In this document: positions 8,876 to 17,533 of the stretch, piece by piece
Layout: each line of letters opens with the position of its first letter
Numbering within the stretch: position 1 is the stretch's first letter
The notes under the pieces: generated by a model
Seen by the model: only the letters and a program-made list of their open reading frames with translations
The model's database searches: none
Told to the model about the DNA's origin: nothing
Source: Actinomadura rupiterrae
Lineage (GTDB): Bacteria; Actinomycetota; Actinomycetes; Streptosporangiales; Streptosporangiaceae
Assembly: GCF_024172125.1 (NCBI RefSeq)
Contig: NZ_JAMZEA010000012.1
Coordinates: forward strand, 248,001 to 312,000
DNA length: 64,000 bases
Direction of reading: 5' to 3'
Translations under genes and position numbers: made by a program

Positions 8876-9093
8876 GGACCATGCACCACCGCGCCGTACA
8901 CCGCTCCCCTCTCGCCGCCGCGTCGTGGCGGAAGTCGTCCTACAGCCAGGGAGAGGGAGCTGACTGCGTTGAGCTCGCCCGCGTCCCTGCGGCGCTCGGC
9001 ATTCGGGACTCCAAGGATCCTGAGGGTCCGGCCCTGATCCTCAATCCTCTCGCCGCTCGCGCGCTGGCCGAGCAGATCAAGCTCAGCAATTGA
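8872..9093 (+). CDS. DUF397 protein (73 aa)
   Basis: Small DUF397 protein, recognised by ASWRKSSYSQGEGADCVELA, GIRDSKDPEGPAL and the terminal helix. The GTG start overlaps the stop of the XRE gene (GTGA), so translation is coupled. An ATG three codons in is an alternative start. In Streptomyces, WhiJ-type regulators are paired with such proteins (Chandra and Chater described these clusters), and the pair behaves as an antagonistic regulatory unit. Confidence 0.92.
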   Translation: MRTMHHRAVHRSPLAAASWRKSSYSQGEGADCVELARVPAALGIRDSKDPEGPALILNPLAARALAEQIKLSN

Positions 9094-9232
9094 ACGAGTA
9101 GCGCTCTGGAGCATGGTCAGGCTCCTAACACGCCCCACGGCGGGCACCGTGACGGAGCAACGTCAGCCCGTACAACGGTGGCTGTAACGGAGCCGTCACG
9201 GAAGTCTCTGATCCTCCGGGTCACCTGGACGG

Positions 9233-10165
9233 ATGTCTCTAGCATGGCCAAGAGATCGGAGGTTGAGCTTGGCTGCACACCTGACCGACAGTCTCTCTGC
9301 GAACGTCGTCGTCCCTGAAACCGCCGCCGACCCCATCGAGATCTACATCGACCACGTCGCCCTCTGCGTCGCGATCGTCGAGCGTGAAGGAGCGAAGTCC
9401 CTCCAGAATGACTGGGACGTCCCGGGCGTCTATGTCCTGCTCGATCCGCCGGCGCACAGCCAAGCTTGGGGTGCCTACGTTGGGAAGGCTCCGACGGGGA
9501 TACGCTCTCGGCTACTGGATCACCTCAGTGCCAAGGACCACTGGACCCGGGCGCTGCTCATCCGGCGTGACACCAAGTACGGCTTTCACTCCGCGCAGGT
9601 TGGATGGCTTGAGGGGCGCCTTTACGACCTCCTGCACGCAGCTGAGAACGCCGAGCTGCACAACAAGAATCGGCCGAGCGACGAGACCCTGCCCCCACAC
9701 GATCGTCAGATGCTCGAGTCCTGCATCATGCCGATCACCCGCATTCTCCGGCTCGTCGGCTACGATCCCGCACCGCCCGGGGAGACTCCTCCGCTCGCGA
9801 CCGCAGCCGCCGCCTCTGTGCCCGCGCAGGCTGCGAAGACGCTGGCCAAACACACCAAGACCAAGCACAACGGCACCGTGCGCGATCTCCTCAACGCGGG
9901 ACTCCTGGCACCCCACGCCAAGCTCGTGTCCACGGTTGGCAGCTGGCCGGGCGAAGCCCTGGTCCGTCCAGACGGCAGGATCGAGTTCACCGGACAGGTC
10001 TTCAACACCCTGTCCGGTGCCGCCAGCGCCCTGGTTGGCGGCGCGGCAAACGGATGGGTCGTTTGGTCGATCGAGACCGACACCGGACGCGTCTCGCTGG
10101 CCACCCTCCGCGCCCGTCTCAATAGCGGAACGCATCACCCGAAAGTAGAGACGAAGCAGCCGTAG
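9233..10165 (+). CDS. GIY-YIG nuclease fused to a RAMA-like modified-DNA reader domain (310 aa)
   Basis: Likely modification-sensing nuclease. The N-terminal half has GIY-YIG landmarks: GVY (65-67), YVG (82-84), Arg 91/93 in GIRSRLLDHL, a catalytic-type Glu 127 in WLEGRLYDLL, and Asn in ENAELHNKNRP. After a Pro/Ala linker, residues about 215-295 (TVRDLLNAGLLAPHAKLV, GRIEFTGQVFNTLSGAAS, NGWVVW) match the pattern of the RAMA domain. That domain is proposed to recognise modified bases in restriction contexts. TTG codons shortly downstream of the annotated ATG, after a GGAGG at 9256, may be the true start. It is monocistronic, 6 kb from the type I locus. Reading modified DNA is inferred from the domain. 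Confidence 0.7.
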   Translation: MSLAWPRDRRLSLAAHLTDSLSANVVVPETAADPIEIYIDHVALCVAIVEREGAKSLQNDWDVPGVYVLLDPPAHSQAWGAYVGKAPTGIRSRLLDHLSAKDHWTRALLIRRDTKYGFHSAQVGWLEGRLYDLLHAAENAELHNKNRPSDETLPPHDRQMLESCIMPITRILRLVGYDPAPPGETPPLATAAAASVPAQAAKTLAKHTKTKHNGTVRDLLNAGLLAPHAKLVSTVGSWPGEALVRPDGRIEFTGQVFNTLSGAASALVGGAANGWVVWSIETDTGRVSLATLRARLNSGTHHPKVETKQP

Positions 10166-10208
10166 CCGCCTTGGGGGCCGACGTAGGTTCGGCCCGCCCT
10201 GCGCTACA

Positions 10209-12374
10209 TCACTCGTTCTGCGGGTCCGGTGGCTGGACAGCGCGGGTCTGAAGTTCAGCCGCCTTGTCATCCCGGAGGACCTCATACAGCTCTGCGGCTG
10301 TGCGCCAGCTCTGTCGCGCGTCTGAAGTGTTGCCCGTCTGGTCGAACACCTCTGCCAACGCTTCCCAGGCCATGGCCTGGCTCCGGCGGTCGGCGTGGCG
10401 AACGAAAATATCGATGGCCTGGCGCAGTTGCGCCTCGGCTTCCCCGGTGCGTCCGAGCTTCCGCAGCGCCGGCCCCAGCGACAGCGCTGCCCAGGCGACG
10501 CTCCATTCGTCTGGCAGTTCTTGAAAGGTCCTGCTGGCCTGTTCGGCCAGTTCAGCAGCGCGTTCGAGATCGCCGTCGGTGTCCGCGGATCTGCTGAGGC
10601 TGAGCAGGGCCATCCCCTCGCCCCGCCGCCAGCCCGCGCCGCGGAACACCTCCAGCGCTTCACCGAACAGCGCCGTCGCCTCGGTGAGCTCGCCTTGCTC
10701 TTGGCGGATGAGTCCCAACCCGCGCAGAGCGAAGCCCTCTAACCAGGTGTCGTGCAGGCCTTGCGCGAGCTCGATAGTGCGGCGATAGTTCTCGGCTGCT
10801 TCTTCGTATCGGCCGCCGCGCCAGGCGGCATCGCCCAGGCAGAACAGGTTGGACGCCTCGCCCAGCACATCGCCCAGCGCCCGGGCCGCATCCAGGCCCT
10901 GCCGATGGATCTGTTCCCACTCGGACCAGTAGGAGCCCAGTTCGAAAAATCCGTCGGCGACAACCGGGAGCTTCCAGGCGATGTCGTACTGCCCCAGCTC
11001 GAAGGCCTGGCGCAGGGCTGCCAGCAGGTTCGTGCGCTCTCGCTCGAACCAGCCCATCGCCTCGGCCGCGCCGGCGAACTCCGGAACAGCCAGCCCCTCC
11101 GCCGGCACGAGTGCGACTTCGTGGGAATGCGGCAAGATTGCGCGGCGGCCGTAGTCGAGCGCATGCAGGTACCAGCTCAGCATTCGCCGGATCGCTTGCG
11201 TCCGCGCCTGCTGAGACTCCTCAGCCCGGGCGCACTCACCGGCATAGGCGCGGAGCAAATCATGCAGACGAAAGCGTCCGTCCGCCGGCTCTTGGAGCAG
11301 GTGCGCCCCGGTCAGCTCACGGAGTTGCCGTGCTGCCGTCCGCTCGTCGGTCCCGGTGAGCGCTGCCGCTGCTCCGATGCCGAACTCTGCCGACGGATGC
11401 AGGCTGAGCAGGCGGAAGGCCCGCTGCAGGGTGGGATCCAGCGCGCGGTAGGACCAGGAGAAGACGGTGCGGACATCACTCAGCTCGTCCTCGCGCTCAG
11501 TCAGGGCATCGAGCCGATGCTTCTCGTCCACCAGTTCGTCCAGCAGGCCGTGCAGCGACAACGCCGGGCGGGACGCGGCATGCTCGGCCACCACACGCAA
11601 CGCGATCGGCAGGTAGCCGCACAGCTCGGCCAAGCGACGCGCGGCCTCCGGTTCGGCGGCTGCGCGTTCGGGACCGATGACCTGCCCGATCAACTCGACA
11701 GACCCCTCGGGCGACAGGATGTCGAGCGTCACCCGCCTCGCTCCTTCCCTGGTCACAAGCCCGGCGAGCCTACTTCGACTGGTGATCACCGCAAAGCATC
11801 CGGAGGATGCGGGAAGTAACGGTCTCACCGCCGCGGCAGAGACCGCATTGTCAATGACGACCAGCACATCTCTGCCATCAAGTATCGACCGGTACAGCGC
11901 TGCGCGCTGGCCAACCTCGTCCGGGATCGCCTCGGCCGGGACACCTAACGCCCGCAGGAACCCGCTCAACGCATCATCTGCCGTCAGCGGGCGTCCCGGC
12001 CCGTAGCCGCGCATGTCCACATACAGGTCCCCATCGGGGAACCGCTCCCGGCAACGATGCGCCCAGTGGACGGCCAATGCGGTCTTCCCCACGCCCGGCG
12101 CCCCAGCAATGGCCGACACCACCACCGCCGCCGGAGCCACCACGCTGTCTTCGCTGGTAGCCGCCGCCAGCAGGTCGTCCAGTGCACGCAGATCAGCTTC
12201 ACGGTTGACGAACCCCGGAACATCCAACGGCAACTGCCGAGGTGCTCGCGGCGCCGGACGCGTCTCGCCGAACCGAATGTCCCCGCGCAGGCTGTTGACC
12301 TGAATGGCCGTCTTGGCGTCCCCGCGGTACCAGTTGCCTTCCGACCGCTCCTGGGGACCGGACGACTCAACCAC
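10209..12374 (-). CDS. NB-ARC STAND ATPase with TPR repeats (721 aa)
   Basis: Signal-transduction ATPase of the STAND class. A short N-terminus with the AIQVNSLRGDIRFG motif, frequent before NB-ARC domains in actinomycetes, is followed by the P-loop GAPGVGKT (91-98), Walker B LVVIDN near 175, and the SRSRL and LPIALRV motifs of NB-ARC. From about residue 440 to the end are TPR repeats (LFCLGDAAWRGGRYEEAAENY, RGLGLIRQEQGELTEATALF). No DNA-binding or enzymatic effector is visible. The GTG start overlaps the stop of the DUF6879 gene (GTGGTTGA). The longer frame starting at 12512 lies inside that gene and is rejected. It may act as a sensor in regulation or in phage defence, where related STAND proteins occur. 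Confidence 0.85.
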   Translation of the reverse strand: MVESSGPQERSEGNWYRGDAKTAIQVNSLRGDIRFGETRPAPRAPRQLPLDVPGFVNREADLRALDDLLAAATSEDSVVAPAAVVVSAIAGAPGVGKTALAVHWAHRCRERFPDGDLYVDMRGYGPGRPLTADDALSGFLRALGVPAEAIPDEVGQRAALYRSILDGRDVLVVIDNAVSAAAVRPLLPASSGCFAVITSRSRLAGLVTREGARRVTLDILSPEGSVELIGQVIGPERAAAEPEAARRLAELCGYLPIALRVVAEHAASRPALSLHGLLDELVDEKHRLDALTEREDELSDVRTVFSWSYRALDPTLQRAFRLLSLHPSAEFGIGAAAALTGTDERTAARQLRELTGAHLLQEPADGRFRLHDLLRAYAGECARAEESQQARTQAIRRMLSWYLHALDYGRRAILPHSHEVALVPAEGLAVPEFAGAAEAMGWFERERTNLLAALRQAFELGQYDIAWKLPVVADGFFELGSYWSEWEQIHRQGLDAARALGDVLGEASNLFCLGDAAWRGGRYEEAAENYRRTIELAQGLHDTWLEGFALRGLGLIRQEQGELTEATALFGEALEVFRGAGWRRGEGMALLSLSRSADTDGDLERAAELAEQASRTFQELPDEWSVAWAALSLGPALRKLGRTGEAEAQLRQAIDIFVRHADRRSQAMAWEALAEVFDQTGNTSDARQSWRTAAELYEVLRDDKAAELQTRAVQPPDPQNE

Positions 12375-12939
12375 GACCAGGCGAGAACTGCCCGCCGTAC
12401 CGCGCCGCGAACTCCCGATACGGCACCGACCGCGCCACCGCCGCATCTCGCCAGTAGTTGGCCACCACGATCTGCTCCGGATCATCAACGATCTCCGCCA
12501 CAGCGAAGGCACCGTCGTCCTGGTAGCGCATCGTCACCAACAGTCTAGAATCAAACAGCCAGTAGTCGTAATGCGGGAGCTCCTCGGGCCACTCCCCCGC
12601 ACCGACTGCAGCGATCCGTACATCTTCGCCGGCGTCCACGGTGTGCTCATACGACCAGGCGCACTCGAACCGGACATAATCCGACAGAGGCTCCTCCACC
12701 ACATGGACCCGGTGGAGCCGCTTCCCAGCGCGCACCGCAGGACGAACGGTGCCATCTATCCAGTCAGCGATGCCAGGGAACTCGCCACGTTCCTGCCCCT
12801 CCATGAACAGCGTGAACTCACGTTCCTCGTAGTACACGCCATAACGCTGAAGCGACTCCAACCGATACGCGGTGTACCGAAAGTCCGAAAACAGCCGATT
12901 GAACTCCGGATCCGCGAGCGAGTGGAAAGTCCGTCCCAC
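12367..12939 (-). CDS. DUF6879 protein (190 aa)
   Basis: DUF6879 family, recognised by FRYTAYRLESLQRYGVYYE, RVHVVEEPLSDYVRFE and YDYWLFDSRLLVTMRY. Biochemical function is unknown. In actinomycetes these genes regularly accompany XRE or signalling genes. Here it is the middle of a minus-strand operon: it follows the 74-aa gene without a gap and overlaps the NB-ARC gene. A homologue at 54883-55656 carries the small upstream protein fused to its N-terminus. Confidence 0.85.
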   Translation of the reverse strand: MGRTFHSLADPEFNRLFSDFRYTAYRLESLQRYGVYYEEREFTLFMEGQERGEFPGIADWIDGTVRPAVRAGKRLHRVHVVEEPLSDYVRFECAWSYEHTVDAGEDVRIAAVGAGEWPEELPHYDYWLFDSRLLVTMRYQDDGAFAVAEIVDDPEQIVVANYWRDAAVARSVPYREFAARYGGQFSPGRG

Positions 12940-13164
12940 CTAGGGCGCCTCTCCCATGGCCTGCAGCCGCGCGACTGCCCGAACAAGCACCTCGGGCGCG
13001 ATCCGAACAGCCATCTCACCTGGCAGAACGTTCGCAAGTTCCGCATGCGTGTCGTCGTCCACGACACTCCCCTGAACGACGAGCTCACCCGACTCCGCGA
13101 GATAGACCGACGGACAGCCGTTGCCACCCGATTTGTCGTCTTTGCTCAGCATGACAAGCTTCAC
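12940..13164 (-). CDS. Small protein partner of DUF6879 (74 aa)
   Basis: Hypothetical protein with the pattern CPSVYLAESGELVVQGSVVD, also found in the N-terminal part of the fusion at 54883 (CPTVYVDPLTGDFFFQGRVV). The two must work together, because they exist both as neighbours and as a fusion. GTG start after AAGGTGG. First gene of the operon leading to DUF6879 and NB-ARC-TPR. Confidence 0.75.
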   Translation of the reverse strand: MKLVMLSKDDKSGGNGCPSVYLAESGELVVQGSVVDDDTHAELANVLPGEMAVRIAPEVLVRAVARLQAMGEAP

Positions 13165-13505
13165 GGCCGACCACCTTCAGAAGTCGATCAGCGCACACGT
13201 GCGCCCAGCTTGCTCACGAGTCTAGAAATCGCAACCCTTGCAAACAAGCCCCGCTGCCGGGAATCCGCCTGTCAACTAGTTCCACAGTGGTCTGACCAGG
13301 CATTTCCGCATCAGGGACGCCAGCACAGGGTCAACTTCGCGTGGTTGCGCCACACCTGCGAGGCTCAGCGGCCAGCTATCGATGCGCCAGGCTGCCCGAG
13401 CCCTCCAGGAGCTAAGCCGCATTCCCCCCGCGCCCGACGCTCCGACCATCAGCGACCGCGTGTCCACGGCATAGCGATCTGGCGCCTAAGGTCACAGTTT
13501 GCCCT

Positions 13506-13541
13506 CTATCTAACTCAGAGCGCGCTATCTAACTCAGAGCG
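13506..13541. repeat. Two 17-bp direct repeats, period 19
   Basis: CTATCTAACTCAGAGCG occurs at 13506-13522 and again at 13525-13541. The copies are identical and sit in a 500-base gap between two minus-strand genes. The two-turn-like spacing resembles an operator or iteron pair. No gene start with a good ribosome-binding site lies next to it. The rest of 13165-13667 shows nothing recognisable. Confidence 0.7.
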
Positions 13542-13667
13542 TGAGTTGTATTGGAGTGTGGCAGCGAGCCGACCTCTGCGCTTGTCACCTCGATGAGCAC
13601 ACCGGCGAGTATTGCTCGAGATCACGAGGGCCATGTTGATCATTACTTATTGCGAAGCCGCGGAAGC

Positions 13668-15272
13668 TCAGGCCCTGGGGATGCCGATAACTTCAACCTC
13701 GACGAACTGCCGGAGGTAGGTGACCATGTGGAGGAGGGCGATCTGCGCGAACGGGTACAGGCTGTCGGGCGTGAGGTCGGTCCCCTTCTTAAGGTGGATG
13801 GCGAAGATGACCTTCTTCGGCAGTCCATCGGGCGGCGGGACACACTGTCCTTCACTGCGCTCCGCGATGAGCTCGTTGAACGCACGGCGCGCGTCCGCCT
13901 GCTGGATCAGGGTTTCCACGGCGACGAGTGCCTGGTTGAACTGATGACTGAGCGGCGCTGAACCTTCTGCGGGCTTGACACAGATAAGGACGCCGTCGGC
14001 GCAGTAGAGGTCGCACACCTCGATTCCGTTGTGGTTGTGCAGCGCGGTGCGCACGCTCGTCCGATCCAGGTTGAGGAACCGTGCCCGACCGTGCTCATCC
14101 TGGACCCGCTGGTTGTAGTCACGCTCGTGCTCGCCGGGGCGCCACGGTGGCAGGTCCAGACTGGGAGCTCCTGAAAGCAGCTCCTGGATCTGTTCGTGGA
14201 CCAGATCCAGGTATGCTGCGCCGGCTTCGTACCAGGCGCCCTCGACCAGGAAGTAGTGGCGCGCACCGTCCCGGACGAGGGCCTCCAGCCACTTGATCGC
14301 GCTGATGCCTCCGAGCTGCGTACCTGCCGAGTCGAACATCGTGATCCGGCCGTCGCGCAGCGCGGTGACCCCGGTCCCCAACGGCTGGGCACGCACTCGA
14401 CTGATCACATCGTCCTTCAAGTCCAGCGCCGGACGGTCTTTCCGGACGACACTGCCAATCTTCACGTTGTAAGACGCAGTGCTGTCCAGATGGGGAAGCA
14501 TGCCAACGGGGACTGCCAGGTCGACCCCCTCTCCCTTCCTGAGCTGCTCTTCCAGCATCAGATCGAGGACTGCCCCCAGCTCACGATCAGCAAGCGGCTG
14601 GATCATCTCGATGAACCGCAGTTCCTCCCGGGGTTCCCGCTTCGAGATCGCAATGAGTGTCCGGATGCAGTCGATGAGGTCGGCGGGATCGTCGGGCAGC
14701 GGCATGGACAGTCCTTCGGCGCCGTTGATCTGAACGGTCCCGACCCCCGGGAGACCAAGATCGGCGGCAGTGAGCTGCCCTTCGAGCTTGCGTACGAGCT
14801 CTTCGTGGATACGAAGGCCGATGCTCCCGATCGGGATGCCCGAGTAGGCGAGCGTGCTGTCCAGCCGCGCAACCCCGGCCATGGCGCGGCGTACCACTCC
14901 TCGAACCTTGGCGGGGTCGATCGTCCGCGCGGCGATCCGCAGGCCGAACGTGGAGTCCTTCAGTTCGTCGCGGATGAGCCGAAAGCCCTGCCCACAGCCG
15001 ACCGCGAAAACTTGGCCGTCAACGGCGAGCACGAGCAGGTCCGCGGCTGTTTCCACATGGCTGTCCAAGACCGCTCCGGTGACCGAGGACAGCCAAGACG
15101 TCCATGCTGCCGGGGCACGCGGCTTCGTGCCGTGCACGAGAAGCGCGGCGGCTGCTCCTGACAGCCGAGGCGTGGGCGGAAATTCGAGGTGATAGGAGGA
15201 GCCTTCACGCAGAACGGCTTCAAGGTGATCTGACGTCACGCCGAGGAGGCGATAAAGGGTGCGGACGGTCAT
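13668..15272 (-). CDS. DUF6119 / TIGR04141 sporadically distributed protein (534 aa)
   Basis: The C-terminal half matches the family pattern: LDLPPWRPGEHERDYNQRV, then FLNLDRTSVR, IEVCDLYCADGVLICVK and PLSHQFNQALVAVETL. The N-terminus (AADLLVLAVDGQVFAVGCG, FGLRIAARTIDP) also fits. The length is usual for the family. Its activity is not established to my knowledge; members are rare and often sit in defence islands next to restriction systems, as here. The start at 15272 gives the MTVRTLYRLLG beginning; the 51-codon upstream extension is low-complexity and lies in the divergent promoter. It is divergent from the methylase-like gene at 15500. Confidence 0.8.
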   Translation of the reverse strand: MTVRTLYRLLGVTSDHLEAVLREGSSYHLEFPPTPRLSGAAAALLVHGTKPRAPAAWTSWLSSVTGAVLDSHVETAADLLVLAVDGQVFAVGCGQGFRLIRDELKDSTFGLRIAARTIDPAKVRGVVRRAMAGVARLDSTLAYSGIPIGSIGLRIHEELVRKLEGQLTAADLGLPGVGTVQINGAEGLSMPLPDDPADLIDCIRTLIAISKREPREELRFIEMIQPLADRELGAVLDLMLEEQLRKGEGVDLAVPVGMLPHLDSTASYNVKIGSVVRKDRPALDLKDDVISRVRAQPLGTGVTALRDGRITMFDSAGTQLGGISAIKWLEALVRDGARHYFLVEGAWYEAGAAYLDLVHEQIQELLSGAPSLDLPPWRPGEHERDYNQRVQDEHGRARFLNLDRTSVRTALHNHNGIEVCDLYCADGVLICVKPAEGSAPLSHQFNQALVAVETLIQQADARRAFNELIAERSEGQCVPPPDGLPKKVIFAIHLKKGTDLTPDSLYPFAQIALLHMVTYLRQFVEVEVIGIPRA

Positions 15273-15499
15273 AGCACGCTCCGTAACGAGGTGGGCACGC
15301 CGGGGAGGTGGGGGCGGTTTGGCGCGGAGCTTGTGCGGCGCTCGGTCGCCCACGAGCCCAACGCGCCAGAAGGACAACGCCAGTGAAAGCATCTTCAGTA
15401 GACCAAAAACTGAAAGCGCTGTCAAACCACTGACGCTGCTTCAGTGGCGTGTAGAGTGAAAGCTGCACGCGGTCGCCGCTCCCTCAGGCAGGAAGTTCC
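15273..15499. promoter_or_regulatory. Divergent promoter region of the restriction locus with TGAAAGC repeats
   Basis: The 227-base gap contains three copies of A[GC]TGAAAGC (15382-15390, 15409-15417, 15455-15463) and an inverted repeat CCACTGA/TCAGTGG (15427-15433 with 15441-15447). The region is AT-richer than its surroundings. The arrangement suggests coordinated control of the DUF6119 gene and the hsd operon, perhaps by the helix-turn-helix of the first operon protein. Confidence 0.55.
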
Positions 15500-17533
15500 A
15501 TGTCAAGTCCGTCCGAACAGATGACCGCAGCCGAGATCTCTCGTCTGGCGAAGGTCACCCGCGCCACCGTCAGCAACTGGCGACGGCGGCATCCGAGCTT
15601 CCCCGCGCCCAGCGGTGGCAACGAGACCAGCCCTACCTACGACCGCGCCGAAGTGGAGGCGTGGCTACGGGATCGCGGACAACTTCCCGAGCCGTCGCCG
15701 GACGACAAGCTGCGCAACACGATTCGCGTGCAGGAAGACCTCGCCGCGGCCGCGACCCGCGCGCTCGCCTTCGTGCTGGCAGCCGCGCGTATGTCCAGCG
15801 ACGAACGAACACAGCTAGCGGCGGCGTCCAACTTCCTTCGTAGGTCTGAGGATGAGGTCAGCGCCCGCGCCGGCGAGTTGCAGTTTCTCGGCAAGATCTC
15901 TTTCGACGAACCAGAGGAACCTGTCCTGCGGGCAGCGCTCGATACCCTGGAGCAGCTGGGCCGTGACCAGACGATCGACGCCCTGACCAGCCTGGTCAGC
16001 TCCGACAGCGTGATGCGCGGCGTCCACTTCACGCCCCAGTCGATCGCCACCCTCATGGCCGGGCTCATCGACCAACGCACTGGTTACCCGACTTCGGTAT
16101 TCGATCCGGCCTGCGGCACGGGCGGCCTCCTCGAAGCAGCGCGCCGGCAGGGCGCAACCAGACTGTTCGGTCAGGATCTCGTCGCCGGTCAAGCAGCGTC
16201 GACCGCCACTCGGCTGGCCGTTGGCGAAGGTGAAGTCGATGTCCGTGCGGCCGTCGGTGACAGTCTGCGCGATGACGCGTTTCCCGAACTGGCCGCTGAC
16301 GCCGTGCTCTGTCATCCGCCTTTCGGGGATCGGGACTGGGGGCACGACGAGCTGGGCTTGGACGGACGATGGGCATACGGTCTACCACCCAAGGGTGAGC
16401 CCGAACTGGCTTGGCTGGAACACTGCCTTGCCCACGTACGCCCAGGCGGGACGGCGGTGATTCTGCTTCCGCCTGGCGTCGCTTCCCGTGCCGGTGGCCG
16501 ACGCATCAGATCCGAGCTCGTCCGGCAGGGTGCTGTACGAGCCGTGATCGCGATCCCTGCAGGGATCGTCCCACCACTGCACGTCCCACTCCACCTATGG
16601 GTGTTGCGCAATCCGGAAGGCGAGCCTCGGGAAGCCGATCCGGTCTTGTTCGTCAACGCCCCCGCCGCTGACGCGTCCTCCTCATCGATGGATGAGAACC
16701 CGGCGACTACCGAACCGGTCGAGGACCAACTGGGCTCTGCCCTCTCGGTGCGCGTCTGGCGCCAGTACGCCGCTGACCCCACTGGGTTCGATGCCCATCC
16801 GGGCCTGGCTCGAGGCGTTCCGGCCCTCGAACTCCTCGACGATTTGGTGGACCTCACCCCGGCTCGGTATGTCCACCGCACGTACCAGGCTCAATCGCCC
16901 AAGGAGCAGTCCCGGCTGGCCCACGACCTGCGAGACCGGCTGGCGCGAAGCATCGAGCTCTTCAACACCGCCAACCTCCAACTGGACTGGCGAATCCCCG
17001 AACGAGCGCACGAGCGGCGAAGTGCGATGGTCAACGATCTCGTCAGAGGTGGGGCGATCACTCTGCATCGAGTCACGGGACGGGACGACTCCGATGGCGG
17101 CGTGACCATACAGCGCGGCGACGTGCTGCTCCCCGAGCACGCCGCACCGAACAGCTCATCCACCTACCCCTTCCCTCCCGTACTGGTGGCCGGCGAGGCC
17201 GAGGACGGGACGGAACTGCGTCCGACGATGATCTTGTTCCGGCCCGATCCTGAGCGACTGGATCCGTGGTTCCTTGCTGGCTTCCTCTCCGCAGAGGAGA
17301 ACGTCAGCAACGCGTCCATCGGGACGAGCCTCAGACGTATCGATCCAAAGAGGCTACGGGTCCCCCTGATGCCCCTCGAAGAGCAACGTCGGTACGGCGC
17401 GATGTTCCGCCGGATTGAGACGGTACGGAAGTCGGCCGACACCGCATACCGACTGGCCACCGATGTCGCACGCCAACTCCGGAGCAGCCTCACCTCAGGC
17501 GCTCTTCAACCCGCCAACGGAGATTTCCCATGA
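15500..17533 (+). CDS. HTH-methylase-TRD fusion with altered catalytic motif (677 aa)
   Basis: N6-adenine methyltransferase-like protein preceding hsdM. Residues 8-58 are a helix-turn-helix of MerR/AlpA type (AEISRLAKVTRATVSNWRRR). The SAM-binding motif I is intact (FDPACGTGGLLEAA, near 202). Motif IV, normally NPPF/Y, reads CHPPFGD (near 271), with His replacing the catalytic Asn. The C-terminus (about 560-665) resembles a target-recognition half-domain of HsdS (IQRGDVLLPE, GTSLRRIDPKRLRVPLMPLEEQRR). It could be a catalytically impaired DNA-binding regulator or accessory methylase, or the His form may be active. Translation is coupled to hsdM (ATGA overlap). Confidence 0.75.
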   Translation: MSSPSEQMTAAEISRLAKVTRATVSNWRRRHPSFPAPSGGNETSPTYDRAEVEAWLRDRGQLPEPSPDDKLRNTIRVQEDLAAAATRALAFVLAAARMSSDERTQLAAASNFLRRSEDEVSARAGELQFLGKISFDEPEEPVLRAALDTLEQLGRDQTIDALTSLVSSDSVMRGVHFTPQSIATLMAGLIDQRTGYPTSVFDPACGTGGLLEAARRQGATRLFGQDLVAGQAASTATRLAVGEGEVDVRAAVGDSLRDDAFPELAADAVLCHPPFGDRDWGHDELGLDGRWAYGLPPKGEPELAWLEHCLAHVRPGGTAVILLPPGVASRAGGRRIRSELVRQGAVRAVIAIPAGIVPPLHVPLHLWVLRNPEGEPREADPVLFVNAPAADASSSSMDENPATTEPVEDQLGSALSVRVWRQYAADPTGFDAHPGLARGVPALELLDDLVDLTPARYVHRTYQAQSPKEQSRLAHDLRDRLARSIELFNTANLQLDWRIPERAHERRSAMVNDLVRGGAITLHRVTGRDDSDGGVTIQRGDVLLPEHAAPNSSSTYPFPPVLVAGEAEDGTELRPTMILFRPDPERLDPWFLAGFLSAEENVSNASIGTSLRRIDPKRLRVPLMPLEEQRRYGAMFRRIETVRKSADTAYRLATDVARQLRSSLTSGALQPANGDFP

